NCBI RefSeq assembly: GCF_032854445.1
Contig: NC_088300.1
Span: 73,072,984 to 73,136,983, forward strand
Length of the DNA stretch: 64,000 nucleotides
DNA from: Liolophura sinensis
Taxonomy: Eukaryota > Mollusca > Polyplacophora > Chitonida > Chitonidae
Direction of reading: 5' to 3'
Shown here: in pieces, positions 10,731-23,200 of the stretch
Layout: each line of letters opens with the position of its first letter
How positions within the stretch are numbered: the stretch's first letter is position 1
Position numbers and translations under genes: made by a program
Notes under the pieces: model-generated
What the model was told of the DNA's origin: nothing
Databases searched by the model: none
Seen by the model: only the letters and a program-made list of their open reading frames with translations

Positions 10731-13700
10731 GCATGTATTTATTATTATTATTTTATAAATAATATCAAGTGCACAGTTGTTTTTGTCAAGTAGTGTCAAA
10801 AAGAAAAAAAAAATGCCGAAGCTTATTGTCAGTTATGGTTTTGCGAACTACGTACCGTTCCATTAGTGTGGTCTATGATGTCACTTTCCAAACTAATAAT
10901 AAAATAAACTGATAATAAAACTGATAATTGCACCTACAGAGATGTCCCTGCGTTGTCTTGTATGTGCTCCCTGTATATATGGCGGGTTGTTTGAGAAGGT
11001 CAAAATAACTTTACAGTTTCTTTTACAAGATATGGTTTCTTTACTTCTAGGCCATTTAGTGCTGTGTGAAATGTATGTGAGAGGACTCTCCCTGTCGTGA
11101 GTTCGAATCTACCTGCCGCTCTCTGGTCTGCTCATTCAATACGACAGAGTGTAAGAGGAAGCTGATAAGGCGTTTTGATTTGTCTGCATGATTTTTGCCC
11201 CATATTTTGAGATTTCTGGCCACAATTTCAGTGAATGTTATGTTGACTAACATGCGATCCTGGATGACAACAAATATATGAATAAAGATACAGCACTGTG
11301 AATGAATATGCCCTGGCCCACTTTAGTGATCAAAGGCTGAAGCTGTGTTGGTCTTCAGAACAGCCTACTACTCTAAAATTATGACCTACCCCATGGCTGA
11401 ATTTCGTGGCGAAATTGAAAACTAGTGTTTAAGTTGAAATGTAAATTCAGGAATAATACAACAAGCGTAAGTTAAAGACAAATTTGTGATCGTAAGACAT
11501 GTACTGGCTAGACTTACACTGTCAACTTCCATTTGGATATTGCTTGCATTCCTGTGCACTCCATTCCAACTGTGTGAAATTTAAACACTCAAGATTTTAT
11601 GAACATATTTTGTTCACTTACACATACAAACACATGCACAAAAAATGTGTCCCTTTGTGCTTCAGACAAGATAAGTCTGAGTAACCCGCAGAAAACGCTG
11701 TATTTACACACATAATCTGATGGGCTGGTCTTGCAAAGTACAGTATTTTATACTTAAATTTAGTTTACACGTGCATGTTAAACGATAAGTTATTTGAAAG
11801 TTATTACACAATACGTAGATGGGAATGAAGATGTACAGGTTTGTCACGATATTTTACGTCTTTACGTGTGTTAATCGCATCCAGGCAGGATACGAGTCAG
11901 TTATAAGCGCTGCGATCGTAGCTTTCCCTTTGTTACATTCCCTGTAATTGTGACAAATAGCAGCCTGAGAAGACTATAGGAACGTCCTGTCAACCCGACA
12001 TGGAGATGTGTGTAGCACAGCAATCCCATCAGTGGCCTGCTCTAGCACGGCACACGAATATTCGGGTATAAACAAAGTGTTTTAGCATCCGGAAGATGAA
12101 TTTCCTGTTTACAGTTTAAACGACCTTGTTAAATAAACCCTATATCGCCAGTGGTTCAAAATGAACGTAGATCCTCAAAATCACATAACAATTGGTCAGC
12201 AAAGGATACTCATTCATTTACCGTTGTTTTTTGTGTATGAACATGTTTTGTTTTCCTGCTCACACTTATTGAGACATATTTTACACTTTGTCTTTTTATA
12301 GTATGTTTAAAATACACTATGGGAAATGTTTAGCAAAAAATCTTTTTGTCTGTTTATCAGATCAAATTTTCTGTATTTACCTAGAATAACTCAAATTATT
12401 ACTGTGTAGTGAATATCAGACACGTATCTGCACAATTTATGATGCTAAAATGATTCTAAAGTTTAGAAACGTTATAATGCAATTTTGACTGGTAACACGT
12501 GCACTGACAAGGCTGACATTTTGTGAAAGGTAATTATTTGGGCTGTTCTAAAATAATAGCAAAATTCGATTCCTTTTACACTAATCCTTTTTTGTCTAAC
12601 ATCTCCGGTATGGTCTCCTTAATGAACATTCAATTTTCGGCCATATCAGATGCTCTAAAGACGTATAGCCAAGGTAATTGAAAGTGAAAACAAACAAGTG
12701 TTGATTGTTTTGGCCTGCATGTTTACCTGTAGTAAATCCAGACTAATCCACTGTAACTAAAAGCCTTGTAGGCTCATCATTCCTTCTTTATGTGTTCAGT
12801 GCCTTCTCAGTGGCACTTCGACAATATTTTAGGCCGTCACGTAGTACGCCATTAATCAATTAAATTAGTTTTTTTCTCAGCAACATTTGCTGCCGATGAA
12901 AAATAAAACTCCCTAGTTCGTATGATTGTTTTTTTTTTTGACGATTGCTTGATAATTATTTGATCATCGGCTTTTTTACCACCTCGTGATAAGAGTATAC
13001 GTGTTTTTTGTGTCCTTACTCGCATGATGCTACACTTCAGTAGTTTAACAGAGGATGTAAGAGCAGATTAGTCTGGAAGCGGTTAGCAAGAGGAAACGGA
13101 TTTCCCACGAAATGGCATAACAAAGCTTCTCATTGTCAAAAAGGAAATGGACGTTTAAAACAGCTCGAGGCATATGGTTGACATGCATGGTGCACAAGTT
13201 TTTACAACAATAGAACCCATTATGTATCGAAATCACGACCTCTCGCCAGCACGATCTTTTGTCATTTCATGCTGCACATACAAAAGTCCATGTTGAGCAC
13301 TAACCAAATTCAAATTGTCCAGCGTAACTTCCTCTGAATAAATCCTGAAGCGTGTGGAATAAAACGGTCGGAGGGCCAGAGGACATGCCTTAACCTGACG
13401 GGACATGATACGGCTGTATTGTCACCAATCTGAAGGCGTACGTCAAGGTTGTTCTCTGCGAGCCTGTCTAATCCGTACATTTCACCATGCCGTATAGCTT
13501 CAGGGCTGCGCAGGGAGCATGATCCTCATTTCTCGGAGACTACCCGGTCTGCGTACCTGGGCCCTCACTCTCGCACCCCTATCACTTTTATCCTTACGTC
13601 CCGCAGGGCAGCCTGTACGCTCCTGCTCACTCCAATGTTTGCTTGGCCTTGCCTAGTTTTTAAGTACGTTTAGGGTAGAACGGCCATGAGCCAGCGTCAC

Positions 13701-13810
13701 AAGTTTAAAATATCCTTTGTTTATAGTCTCTCCAACTCTGACAAGTCCTGGATTAACAGTGCTGATATTGACGTTAATCTGCGATTTATGGTTGTGGCAT
13801 ATACTCTACC
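10731..13810. other. Intergenic stretch with no recognised gene
   Basis: About 3 kb between the SAXO-like gene and the putative 5' exon of sulfotransferase A. I see A/T-rich sequence, short homopolymer runs and no convincing conserved peptide on either strand. Confidence 0.5.
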
Positions 13811-13813
13811 AGG

Positions 13814-13981
13814 CATAAATAGGCTTCCCGGTGGAGGGCATTAATAGTGTACGTGCGTGGAGTGATACAAACGTAACTAAGGGACTTCTGTGGGAGCGCT
13901 GTCACCATCAGCTAGACACAAGCTCGAACAACATCCTCACCAATCGCTCAGCATAGAACACTTCAGCCACTTGTTCATAAG
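13814..13981 (+). promoter_or_regulatory. Candidate promoter and 5' noncoding exon of sulfotransferase A
   Basis: A TATA-like CATAAATAGG at 13814-13823 is followed, about 150 bp on, by a consensus donor AAG|GTAAGT at 13981/13982. Coding exon 1 of copy A has a good acceptor (ATCTTGCAG|G at 20224/20225) 35 nt before its ATG, so an upstream noncoding exon must exist. This is the best candidate I see, and it would make a 6.2-kb first intron. Support is from signals only. Confidence 0.3.
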
Positions 13982-14189
13982 GTAAGTACATAATGTTTTT
14001 TTTTGCTTTCATTCTTTTATTTTATGCTTATTTCTCAAATTCTCTCTGCAGCTGTACATAACTTTTGCTCGATTCTTGGTTTCTAATTGGTTTTCAACAC
14101 GTGCCTGTTCAGTCTGAAGTACGATGTAGGCCTACAGCACGTCCGACCGTCCCGCCTACTTTGAATATATTTACAGCGGGAAATTTATT

Positions 14190-14262
14190 GCGATTATTGA
14201 TCTGGAACATCTTTATTGGTTGGCGGTTGGTATATGTATGTCTGTTTCGAGGCATAGGTCCG
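14190..14262 (+). repeat. Dispersed repeat R3, short fragment
   Basis: TATTGGTTGGCGGTTGGTAT followed by a GTCTGTTTCGAGGCA block matches the 3' part of the longer copies at 48700-49110 and 58485-58925. Confidence 0.5.
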
Positions 14263-15964
14263 ATGCCTTCGCCACATGAAGCTTATACTCTGACAGGGAG
14301 AATATTGAGTCAATAAATTAAGACTTGTAAGGTAAATTCAGACGAAACAATACCAAGGTAGCTAACGGGCTGGTACGGGCACAGCTATCTGACATAGCTG
14401 ACGGGTCAAAGAATACCATGACATATACAGGGTAAATGTGATGGTATGTGTTTTACAAGGTTGACCGTTTGACCAGTTGGTCAGGACCAGGGCTTTAGTG
14501 GTGACAAACCCTGTATGTGTTCACCAGATACAAACCCAGTGACACCAAGCTCTTAACATGTACAGGGTAGGTCACGTGGACGTAATTAAGTCCGAAATGG
14601 ATCAGTGCTAATATCAAATGTGGAAGAAAATATTTGTTCAACCAAACTCCGGTAGAAACGGACAAATGTTATCCAAACATAATTTTACTGCTACAGGAGT
14701 GTATGGGTCGAAGGTAGAGTTGATCTACTTGACGTTTGAGATGTTTATATGCTCACGTTGTATGACTAGTAAAGATAAACGCCGGATTTTTGCCAGACTT
14801 CTGGTGGACTAAGTATCCCCGAAGCCCTGTCCTTTTGCATTGTTTTAAATGTTATTGTACGTTAAATGTGATAACGCAGCATTTTGAATAATTCTAGATC
14901 AGTGACGTCTAATAAATTGAAATTAATATCACTGCAATTTTTTTTACTTAATTTTGCTTAAGCTGTGGTTCTAAGAGGGGGCATTTAATTATCTACTATT
15001 AAAGGATTTGCATAAACACTTAGAATAAAACCCTGACTGAGATAAAATGACAAGAGGCCGTATTTTTCACCGGTTACGTGTGACCATATGCTAGATATCG
15101 CACTGTCATCCCTGCTCTGGTTGTCTACGCTGTTCATCTCTCATTATACTATACTACCTAGCATTTGTTGGTAAATGAGCTATTTCGATCATTGCACCTT
15201 TCCCAGGATCAGCATTCGTATTGTTATCATGGCTGAATTCTTAAAAAAGAATTAGTTGTTAGGGCAGGCTCACTGTTGGAACTTTAGGGTTAGTTGATTT
15301 TTCAATAAAACCTTCACTCATGCGTGAAAACAAATTTCATTCGAATGAATAATTGCATAACCACCTTTGCATAAGGCGAAAAGGGTAAAATGAAGAATGT
15401 ATGGGGTCTTAGCATCACCTGACATTCTTATGCCGTTTGTGGACCGTGTCAAGTTGATAATCACAAGACCCATTTCTCAAACAGCTTAAAACACCTGTTC
15501 CTACAGGAATGTGTCAGAAATAATACGCTATTAAACTAACATATAAACAGTAAATAAAGCTGGTAATATGTAAGAGAGAAGCTGTCATCAGTTTTCAAGT
15601 AGACATGGCCGAAGCAGGAGATACATACAGCTCGTTTGGAATTCATAAGGAGCTTATACCCTGAGGTGAAAGACCTGAAAGGAGATGCTCAGGTCCACAA
15701 TTATGTGATTTTTTTTATTGAGAAAGCAAAATTAGCATACATGTTATGAAAACATTCCTGTCGGATCTGACATACTGGATAGTTAAAACTGCAATACTTT
15801 AAGTCAACACTGCAGCCAAGAGAGCTTGTCGCCATCTAAAGAATCTGGTATAATCCGGATTTTAGACACTGTACACTTTTTTCGTGCGACAGATTTATCT
15901 TCCTTTTTTTCTCTTGTTAACTACTAATTATTCAGCCAGGAAAATCAATTACTGTCGTATGTTT

Positions 15965-16152
15965 TCATTTATTTATTTATGTAATTGATTGGTGTTTTAC
16001 GCCGTACTCAAGAATATTTCACTTATACGACAGCGGCTTGCATTATGGTGGGAGGAAACTGGGCATAGCCCTGGGGAAACCCACGACCATCCGCTTACGG
16101 TTCCTGACACACCTTCCCATTTACGGAGGGAGAGGAAGCCATCATGAGCTGT
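15965..16152 (-). mobile_element. SINE family 1, 5'-truncated copy
   Basis: Reverse orientation. It starts with a TTTATTTATTTATG tail and GATTGGTGTTTTACGCCGTA, then TATACGACAGCGG, CATTATGGTGGGAGGAAAC and CCCACGACCATCCGC, and ends at GAGGAAGCCATCATGAGCT. The tRNA-like head beyond that point is missing. Confidence 0.8.
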
Positions 16153-16982
16153 GTTTTCATTTAAAACGTTCATATAACAATGCTATAAGTATATAGGAAA
16201 TCTGTCCTGAAAACAAAAGTGAAGGTCAATCGCTTTGTGTATGTATTTCATGTACCTGTTTTGAAAGTACCCTGGCTAAAAGAGATCAAGAGGCGATCAA
16301 GGAAACAAAATGCCCTACCGAACAAGGCAGGACTTGATTATTTACAGTAATCGGTATACTGTGAGTCTTAAAGAAAAGGAATGTACGGATAAGCCGTTTT
16401 CATGCCGTATAATTTACCAAATATTAACCGTTCACATAGTTCACAAAAGGATGTGTTATCGGAAACATTAGAGAAAACGCTTTCAACACGTATATGTTTA
16501 AATGTGCACACATACTCCGCTATGTATGAACACATATAATATACTGGTCGGTTTTACTACAGAGAGCAAGCAGAGTAGGTTAAGTCTTCACCCTTTCTGT
16601 AACATACGCAAACAAACGAGTCTCCGTTGGACAGATGTGTAGATAGGGTTACACGAGGACGATAAATTTGATGTCAACGATTTGAGCTTGTGGCCAGCTG
16701 GCCACCCCGGGATGCCCTTAGCCAGTGTATTTAGATCATCGGGTCACTGTATGGCGATATGAGTGCACACATATTTATCAGCGAATGGGTTCTTGTTTGA
16801 GAAGTCAGTGACATTTAATTTGATACATGTTAAGCGGTGAGTCCTGCAATACTATTTATCATTCAGTGTTTTGATTTCTAGTAATGTGTTTTCAATGACT
16901 GTAGCCTTATCTAGGATAACAAACCGTATTTTAAGTTTAAAATTCTCCAAAATTCCTTTAAGTACTATATTATTTGAATCTA

Positions 16983-16984
16983 AC

Positions 16985-17058
<74 letters not shown>

Positions 17059-17063
17059 ATGTA

Positions 17064-17156
<93 letters not shown>

Positions 17157-17164
17157 ATATATAA
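16983..17164. repeat. (AT)n microsatellite
   Basis: About 180 bp of nearly pure AT dinucleotides, broken in the middle by a few GTATATGT units. It produces long spurious open frames of alternating Tyr and Ile on both strands. Confidence 0.98.
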
Positions 17165-17177
17165 TGTATGGGATTTT

Positions 17178-17290
17178 GCGTAGTACTTAATAATTTTTAA
17201 GTCATGTGAGGAGTAGGAGTCATTAGGCGTGTATACATAATTTATATTGTGTATTCTTGTGGCAGATCTGATGTTCGTATTATTACCTGT
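17178..17290 (-). mobile_element. SINE family 2, 3' fragment
   Basis: TAATTTTTAAGTCATGTGAGG, read as the blocks TTTTTAAGTCATGTG and GGAGTCATTAGGCGTGTATA, then CTTGTGGCAGATC, matches the other reverse copies (6885, 1950). Confidence 0.5.
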
Positions 17291-20259
17291 AACAAACACG
17301 AATTCGTTTATCGTAATGAAATTAGTTTGTGTGTAGAAATAAACACGAGTATTTATCAGCTGCCTGTATTTCCATGTTTTGTAAAACTTCCCCGCACCTG
17401 TTACAAGATACATAATCAAATAGCAATATAACTTTTAACCGCACCAGGTTGTCTCATTATGTTGTTCAAATATACGATTAAAAATTTTGAACATTTACAA
17501 ATACCTGTATAATGGTTTCATCAGTAAATGTTTTTGTAGAACTTTTGCATCTTGCGTGTTTAGCGGAATGGGGTGCGTTCGAGGAATGGTGTTTTGTCAG
17601 TGAATACACAAGTGGACAGGTATTGAGTTGTCGGGTCGTGACATGGTTTAGCTAATTAGCCGCTCTGCTTAAGCATCACATCGCGAATTTTATCGGACGT
17701 CTACCTGGGAGCGTACCCAGGATAAAGCGGTTGGGGGAGTGGGGGAGGCTCAGAGTGTAGCTGGGGGTCACTGTGTCACCAAAGATCAACAAAAAAACTC
17801 AGTAACTAAGACAAGCATGTTTGGATTTGGTGACGATCATGGGTTTGAAGAATGAGGGCCAAAGCTGACACGACCCTGTAATACAATACCCGTCTGATGG
17901 ACATTTCTGGGTTAGAAACATTCAGAAAAAGGGTGCTAACTGCGGGTCTCAGAAACTACGTTGTAACGGACAGTCACGAATGTAATGCCAGAAATAAGCA
18001 TATGTAAGTTTATAGATTCAGATTCCTGTGGTCATTTTTAACTTTCCTCTGCGGTACAGTCTTTTCAAGGTAGCTTAAAAAGCAGGATTAAATACACTCA
18101 ATAACATATGTATGGCAATTGGTGGTCTAGAAAATCCGTGGCTTGATATGCAACAAAAATTGGTTGAAAGTGCATGCATGGTTGACCAGTGCCCGAACGT
18201 TCTTTTGTTCATTGCATAACTTGGGAACGGACAGATTGTTCGTTTGTAGACGAACTGTAAGTCTGCGTCGTATCGACTGTCCTAGATACAGAAAGGGATC
18301 GCATTTGTTCACAGCAAATTTCCCTGACTGCATGACAAAAGTCGAATAACTAACTGAAACAATAGTGTCAGTGTTTAAGATTACTTCCCAGATGGAGAAA
18401 ACAGGAGTGGTCGGAGTGAACCATCATCCTTTGACAGGAACCTGACCTAAAGCCGCAGCCAAAACAGCGAGAATCAACAATATTTGACAGTTTAACAGTC
18501 CCGAGGTTAGGCAATCAGAGGCGCGAGAGCGCGAGAGCCCTTAACATCTGAGACGTTTTTGATGGAGAGTCTGCTGAATGAAGTCAGTGGTATCATGGAA
18601 CAATCCGACCGTTTCTCGATTACGACTCACGACAACTGACGAGTGTGTAGCAATAAACTGAAAAGTGACACACTAAAATGACTTCTGGGGAACGGCATAC
18701 TTATATAAACCTATATTATTCTGTGCTTTGAAGGAAGAGCTCACATGTTCTTACGTGACCACAGTAAAAGTATAAAGTCGGTTAACACCTTATGCAAATA
18801 AACCCTCTATAAATAAGAGATAAAGCTTGTTCATTTGATACAGTGAAGTACGTGCCATATTGACCAGCAAGCCCTTTCCCTTCAGGTACATGATTATGGA
18901 GAGATGTGTTGTTGAGATAATTAAACCTAAAAGGCCTTATACACCTTTAATCTAAGATAGGCTACAACATCTGATGTCTACAACACTACTGCCGGATTCA
19001 AAACCAGTTTATTGATAACACAATGATAACTAATGAAAATTCACTCATGCATGTGAAACTAGGTTCCGGTATTTAATGTTTTACTGTTAAATATCTTTTT
19101 TGTCAGCTTTATGCATATCAAAAGTTATGACACATATATTCCACTAACTGCCGCTATATAATTGAGAGTGTTTTCAAATGTGCTCTGTGATTACACGATT
19201 ATGGCCTGTGGATTTTCGTCTTTATAATTATTCGTCAACTTTTTAGAGGGGTGGTGTGAGAGTGAGGGGTGTGCTTGTGAATTGCATGACGTTTTCCGTC
19301 CTTATTGGACAATGCACGCCATGGCAACTACATGTATATGGCTATTATCGCCGTAATTTTTACACCATTGCTCTCCGTACACCGCGCACAGAAGTGCAAT
19401 AAAACTACCAGCTTTATTAGGTAACTCACGTTATGATTATGCAACTGCATGTGGTTAACTACTGGCGTTAAGATACCCTCATTTGGCAATACATGTATAA
19501 CCTTTAATTCTCTGGCAAGGGCATAACCGGTACGTACAATAACGTGGACGTGTAATTTTGTCAACGAATACGCGATTTTAGACGACCAATGTTTGTGACC
19601 ATCTGAGACAAAAAGTGTCCGTGTGGCAGAGTTTGTGGATTCTCTAACAGTTAGAATGTATGGCTTTAGCACCCCTCAGTTTGCTCCCTGTCTCGTTTTC
19701 AATCCACGTCTGAACCCACAAATTAAGTTTTCGCGCGTTGAAGACAGAAACGTGCTGACTGTGAGTATGCAAATCATTCGCAGAACCCGTCTGCCACGTC
19801 CTAATTGATGTTTCAGTGACATACGTCAGAGAAACTCGATCACGTGACATTTATGACTAGCAGTCTGCTTGTCAGCAGAAATCCATGTAGCACTAACTCA
19901 TTATGCATACCACATAAGCCTATCGCAGCTTTTCGCCCAAATGTGAGAATGAACTTTTTGCCACCTTTATCAGTAGCCTTTATCTTGTGGAAACATCTCA
20001 CCGATTTATAAGTGCTGGTCAGCTTCTATACAGGGTTCCACCTAGGTACGATCTGGTTAATCCATAAACAACCAATGTGGCCTGGCCTTTCTGGCTGATG
20101 GCCTGTCCTTCCACTAAGTTTCCGTCTAAGCCTATAATACTATATTCATGTTCTACTTCAAAGATGTCAGAATTTCTCTGAGTTTTGTGAATTCGTAAGA
20201 AGTGTGTATTGTGTCATCTTGCAGGTGACCTCTGACCTCAGCTGTAGCTATGAGTGAAG

Positions 20260-23200
20260 ATGTCCGATCAGAAGAAGCTCTGGGCGCGCTTAACAACGGC
20301 TGATCAGGAAATGACGTGGAACCGGCTGATATTTTGTCCCAGCTGTGCACAGAAACGATCCACATACATTCCAGGCTTCGCTTTGCTTTTGCTACTGGTC
20401 GGAACAACATATCTGTCCACACTCCAGAGAGAAACTATTACGTTTAATTCTGTCGTAGGCGGTCGAACGAACTGCTCCAAAAAGCATGACGTCACCAAGG
20501 ACGACGTCTCAAAGACTACTCAAGGGTTTTTCTTAGGAAATCTCTTGCCATCGTTAAGCAACAAACATCCAGGATATGTAATATCGGCTGACCTCAGGCA
20601 CAATGACCTTTTCGCGAAAGGAAACCCAAAAAGAACGAAGACAGGCGATCGTTCTGGGAAAACAAGTGACAGGTTCGCCCTCAGTCTGAATCAAGACCTT
20701 ACTTATGATAGTGACAAGGTTAAAAAATCTAACAAAAAAAGGCCAGACAGAGACGATCAAAGTTACGGTTCCTCCACTTACTCACCTGAACAACAACGTG
20801 CTTTTTCTTCCCCAGATCCACTCATTGCAAAGTTGTTTGAGGACAATGTACCAACAAACAAGGTTCAAAAAATATATTTCAAAAGGTTTGACAAATGGAC
20901 AAAAGCCAAAAATATTTCTTTAAATTATTTTATGCCACAAATATCACGACTTTCATTCACGGAGAAAACTGCTTTTTGGAAGACTTCTTTGCCTTACCGA
21001 CCAAAAGACGTGGACCTCATGGCACTGGTGAGTCACACACCACTCGTTATTTCATCGAGAAAGTAATTTAATTCCTGGAATGAATCATAAAAATGAAGAG
21101 AACATCAGTAGAAATTAAATCATTAAATTTAAATAGTCAAATGTGTGGATTGTACAAGAGGCTGCAGGATGAAAATTGGTAATATATACCACTATTGACT
21201 TCACATAGCGTTTTCAGCTCTGTGCACAATTTTTGTGAGCTTCAGTCATGAACTATGAGTGCAAGAAAAGGTATTAAATGGCTGTTTTATCATGCTGAAG
21301 ACACCAGACATGGCACCCCACCCTCTTCTGATTCCTTGCCCTAACTTCTCAGTGTTGAGCGTCAAGCGAGGCTGCCACAAGTACCATTTTAAAGTTACTT
21401 AGCTGTTTCGTAGAGCCAGTCGTCGTCAATGGCGACATATATCTTCAATAGTCCATGAATAAAGAGATCTTAACTTTTCCAGATACAGTTTTTAAAGGTC
21501 TTTCTACTGATGCTTGCTTTATTTTATGGTTTCTTCCCCTTTAACATATGTAATAAAAAGTTTGATTTCCATGTAGAGCATGACTTAATGTGAAGGAGGA
21601 GACAGTATAGATGACATCTTGGGTTATTTATTCCTTTGCTGTGGTGTAAGGTGGTTCATCATTGTTTCCGATTCGGTTTTACATGTCATCTGTCTAGGTC
21701 AATTACCACAACCCCAGCGGCGAATAATACTGTATTACTAACTCATCTTATTTTTTGTTTTTCTCTGGTATTACATATGGTATGACTGAATGGTTTGTTG
21801 CGTATAGATTTGACATTGGAAAAATATAAACCTTTATTTGAGAATTATTGTGAACGGAATTCCTGTTTCTGTTACAGAAGCCTTTCCCCTTTCTGGAGTC
21901 GTACAAAAATCCGTGTTGGATTGAATATTCACGTGCAAACTATTCCGGAAGCTTCTACACATCCCGTAATGACGTTAGTCATGAGCTGGCGGTAATGGCT
22001 GAGTTGTTAAATAAGAGACGGAGAATCTGGGACTTTCACCGTGTTCGCTGCTTACCATACTTCCTTATCATTGGTCAGCCGAAGTGCGGGAGCACCGATC
22101 TTTACCGAAAGATTATTGCTCACCCCGATGTCTGCAACATCCCACCGGCATTGAAAGAACCTCATTGGTGGGCAAGAACGAGGCTTGGTAATTACAAATA
22201 TGATACGGTTTATGTTCACGGTATCATGCTTATCGCCATTTATGTGTTTGTGGTAGTACAGCAGGGGTCGGTTGCATGGAACTTACTCAGCGTTAAGTAG
22301 CCCTTAGCTAAGTGCACTTTATATATCTACAACATACGTTGTCATGGCAGTTAAGCGCTTACTTAGCTAAGTGAGTTTCATGAAACCGGCCCCTGTTTCA
22401 CAATTTACATCTTCCTGTTCCAGGACTTACTCTGCTCAGTAATGGAGGTACGAAAACAACATCATTCAAGTCACTCTACCCTCAGAACACCTTGTAACAT
22501 TAATAGCATCTGAATAATATATATCAGCCAAAGACTTCATGTTTAGTATTTTCTTCTGTTAAGCATGCATATATATGTATTATTTAAAATTCACTTGATT
22601 GGTGAAGTGGCTTATGCGCCTGTTTCTTGTTCTCGTCTTAAGATGGAGTCCGATTTTCTATTCCGGATCGGGATAGCGGTTACACACGTGGAACAGTACT
22701 GCATTTTTTATCCGTTTTATTATCAACTTTTATTCCAAAAAACAGTCTGTGACCTATGCTGTAATTAACAACCATCAGGTCGACAGAGTGCCCGGGGACA
22801 CGTGGTTTCGCTGAGAAATTACGTGGATCTGTTTGATCACGCTGCGTACAGAATAGAGACGGAGACAGAGACAGATGAGAAGAGTGGGGTAGTTCATAAC
22901 AAAATTACAGGTGCGTAAACGACTTACACAGTCATAAGTTATAGGTACGTGCAGCTTAACAAACGTTTTAGGTAGATGTTTATAGTTTAGAAAATTAAGG
23001 GAATATAGGAGTATTATTCACTTTCCCTTAACAATACTGTATATGTGTTAATATAAACAACATATCATATGTTGGCAGTTAAATATAAAAATTACAGGTG
23101 CGTGCGTGCTCAGAGAAACGTTTAAACGTGCGCTCAGATCAACGACAACAAAAAATGCCTACAAGATGTACAAACTTTACAGTAACATTATTTGTGGGTA

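Larger units (their letters stand above)
13982..20224 (+). other. Probable long 5' intron of sulfotransferase A
   Basis: Contains a fragment of the unassigned dispersed repeat (14190-14262), SINE copies at 15965 and 17178, and the AT microsatellite at 16983. I see no conserved coding sequence. The boundaries depend on the proposed 5' exon. Confidence 0.3.

Noticed and set aside
16871-17419. Long open frames of alternating Tyr-Ile on both strands
   Set aside because: They are translations of the (AT)n microsatellite and its flanks.
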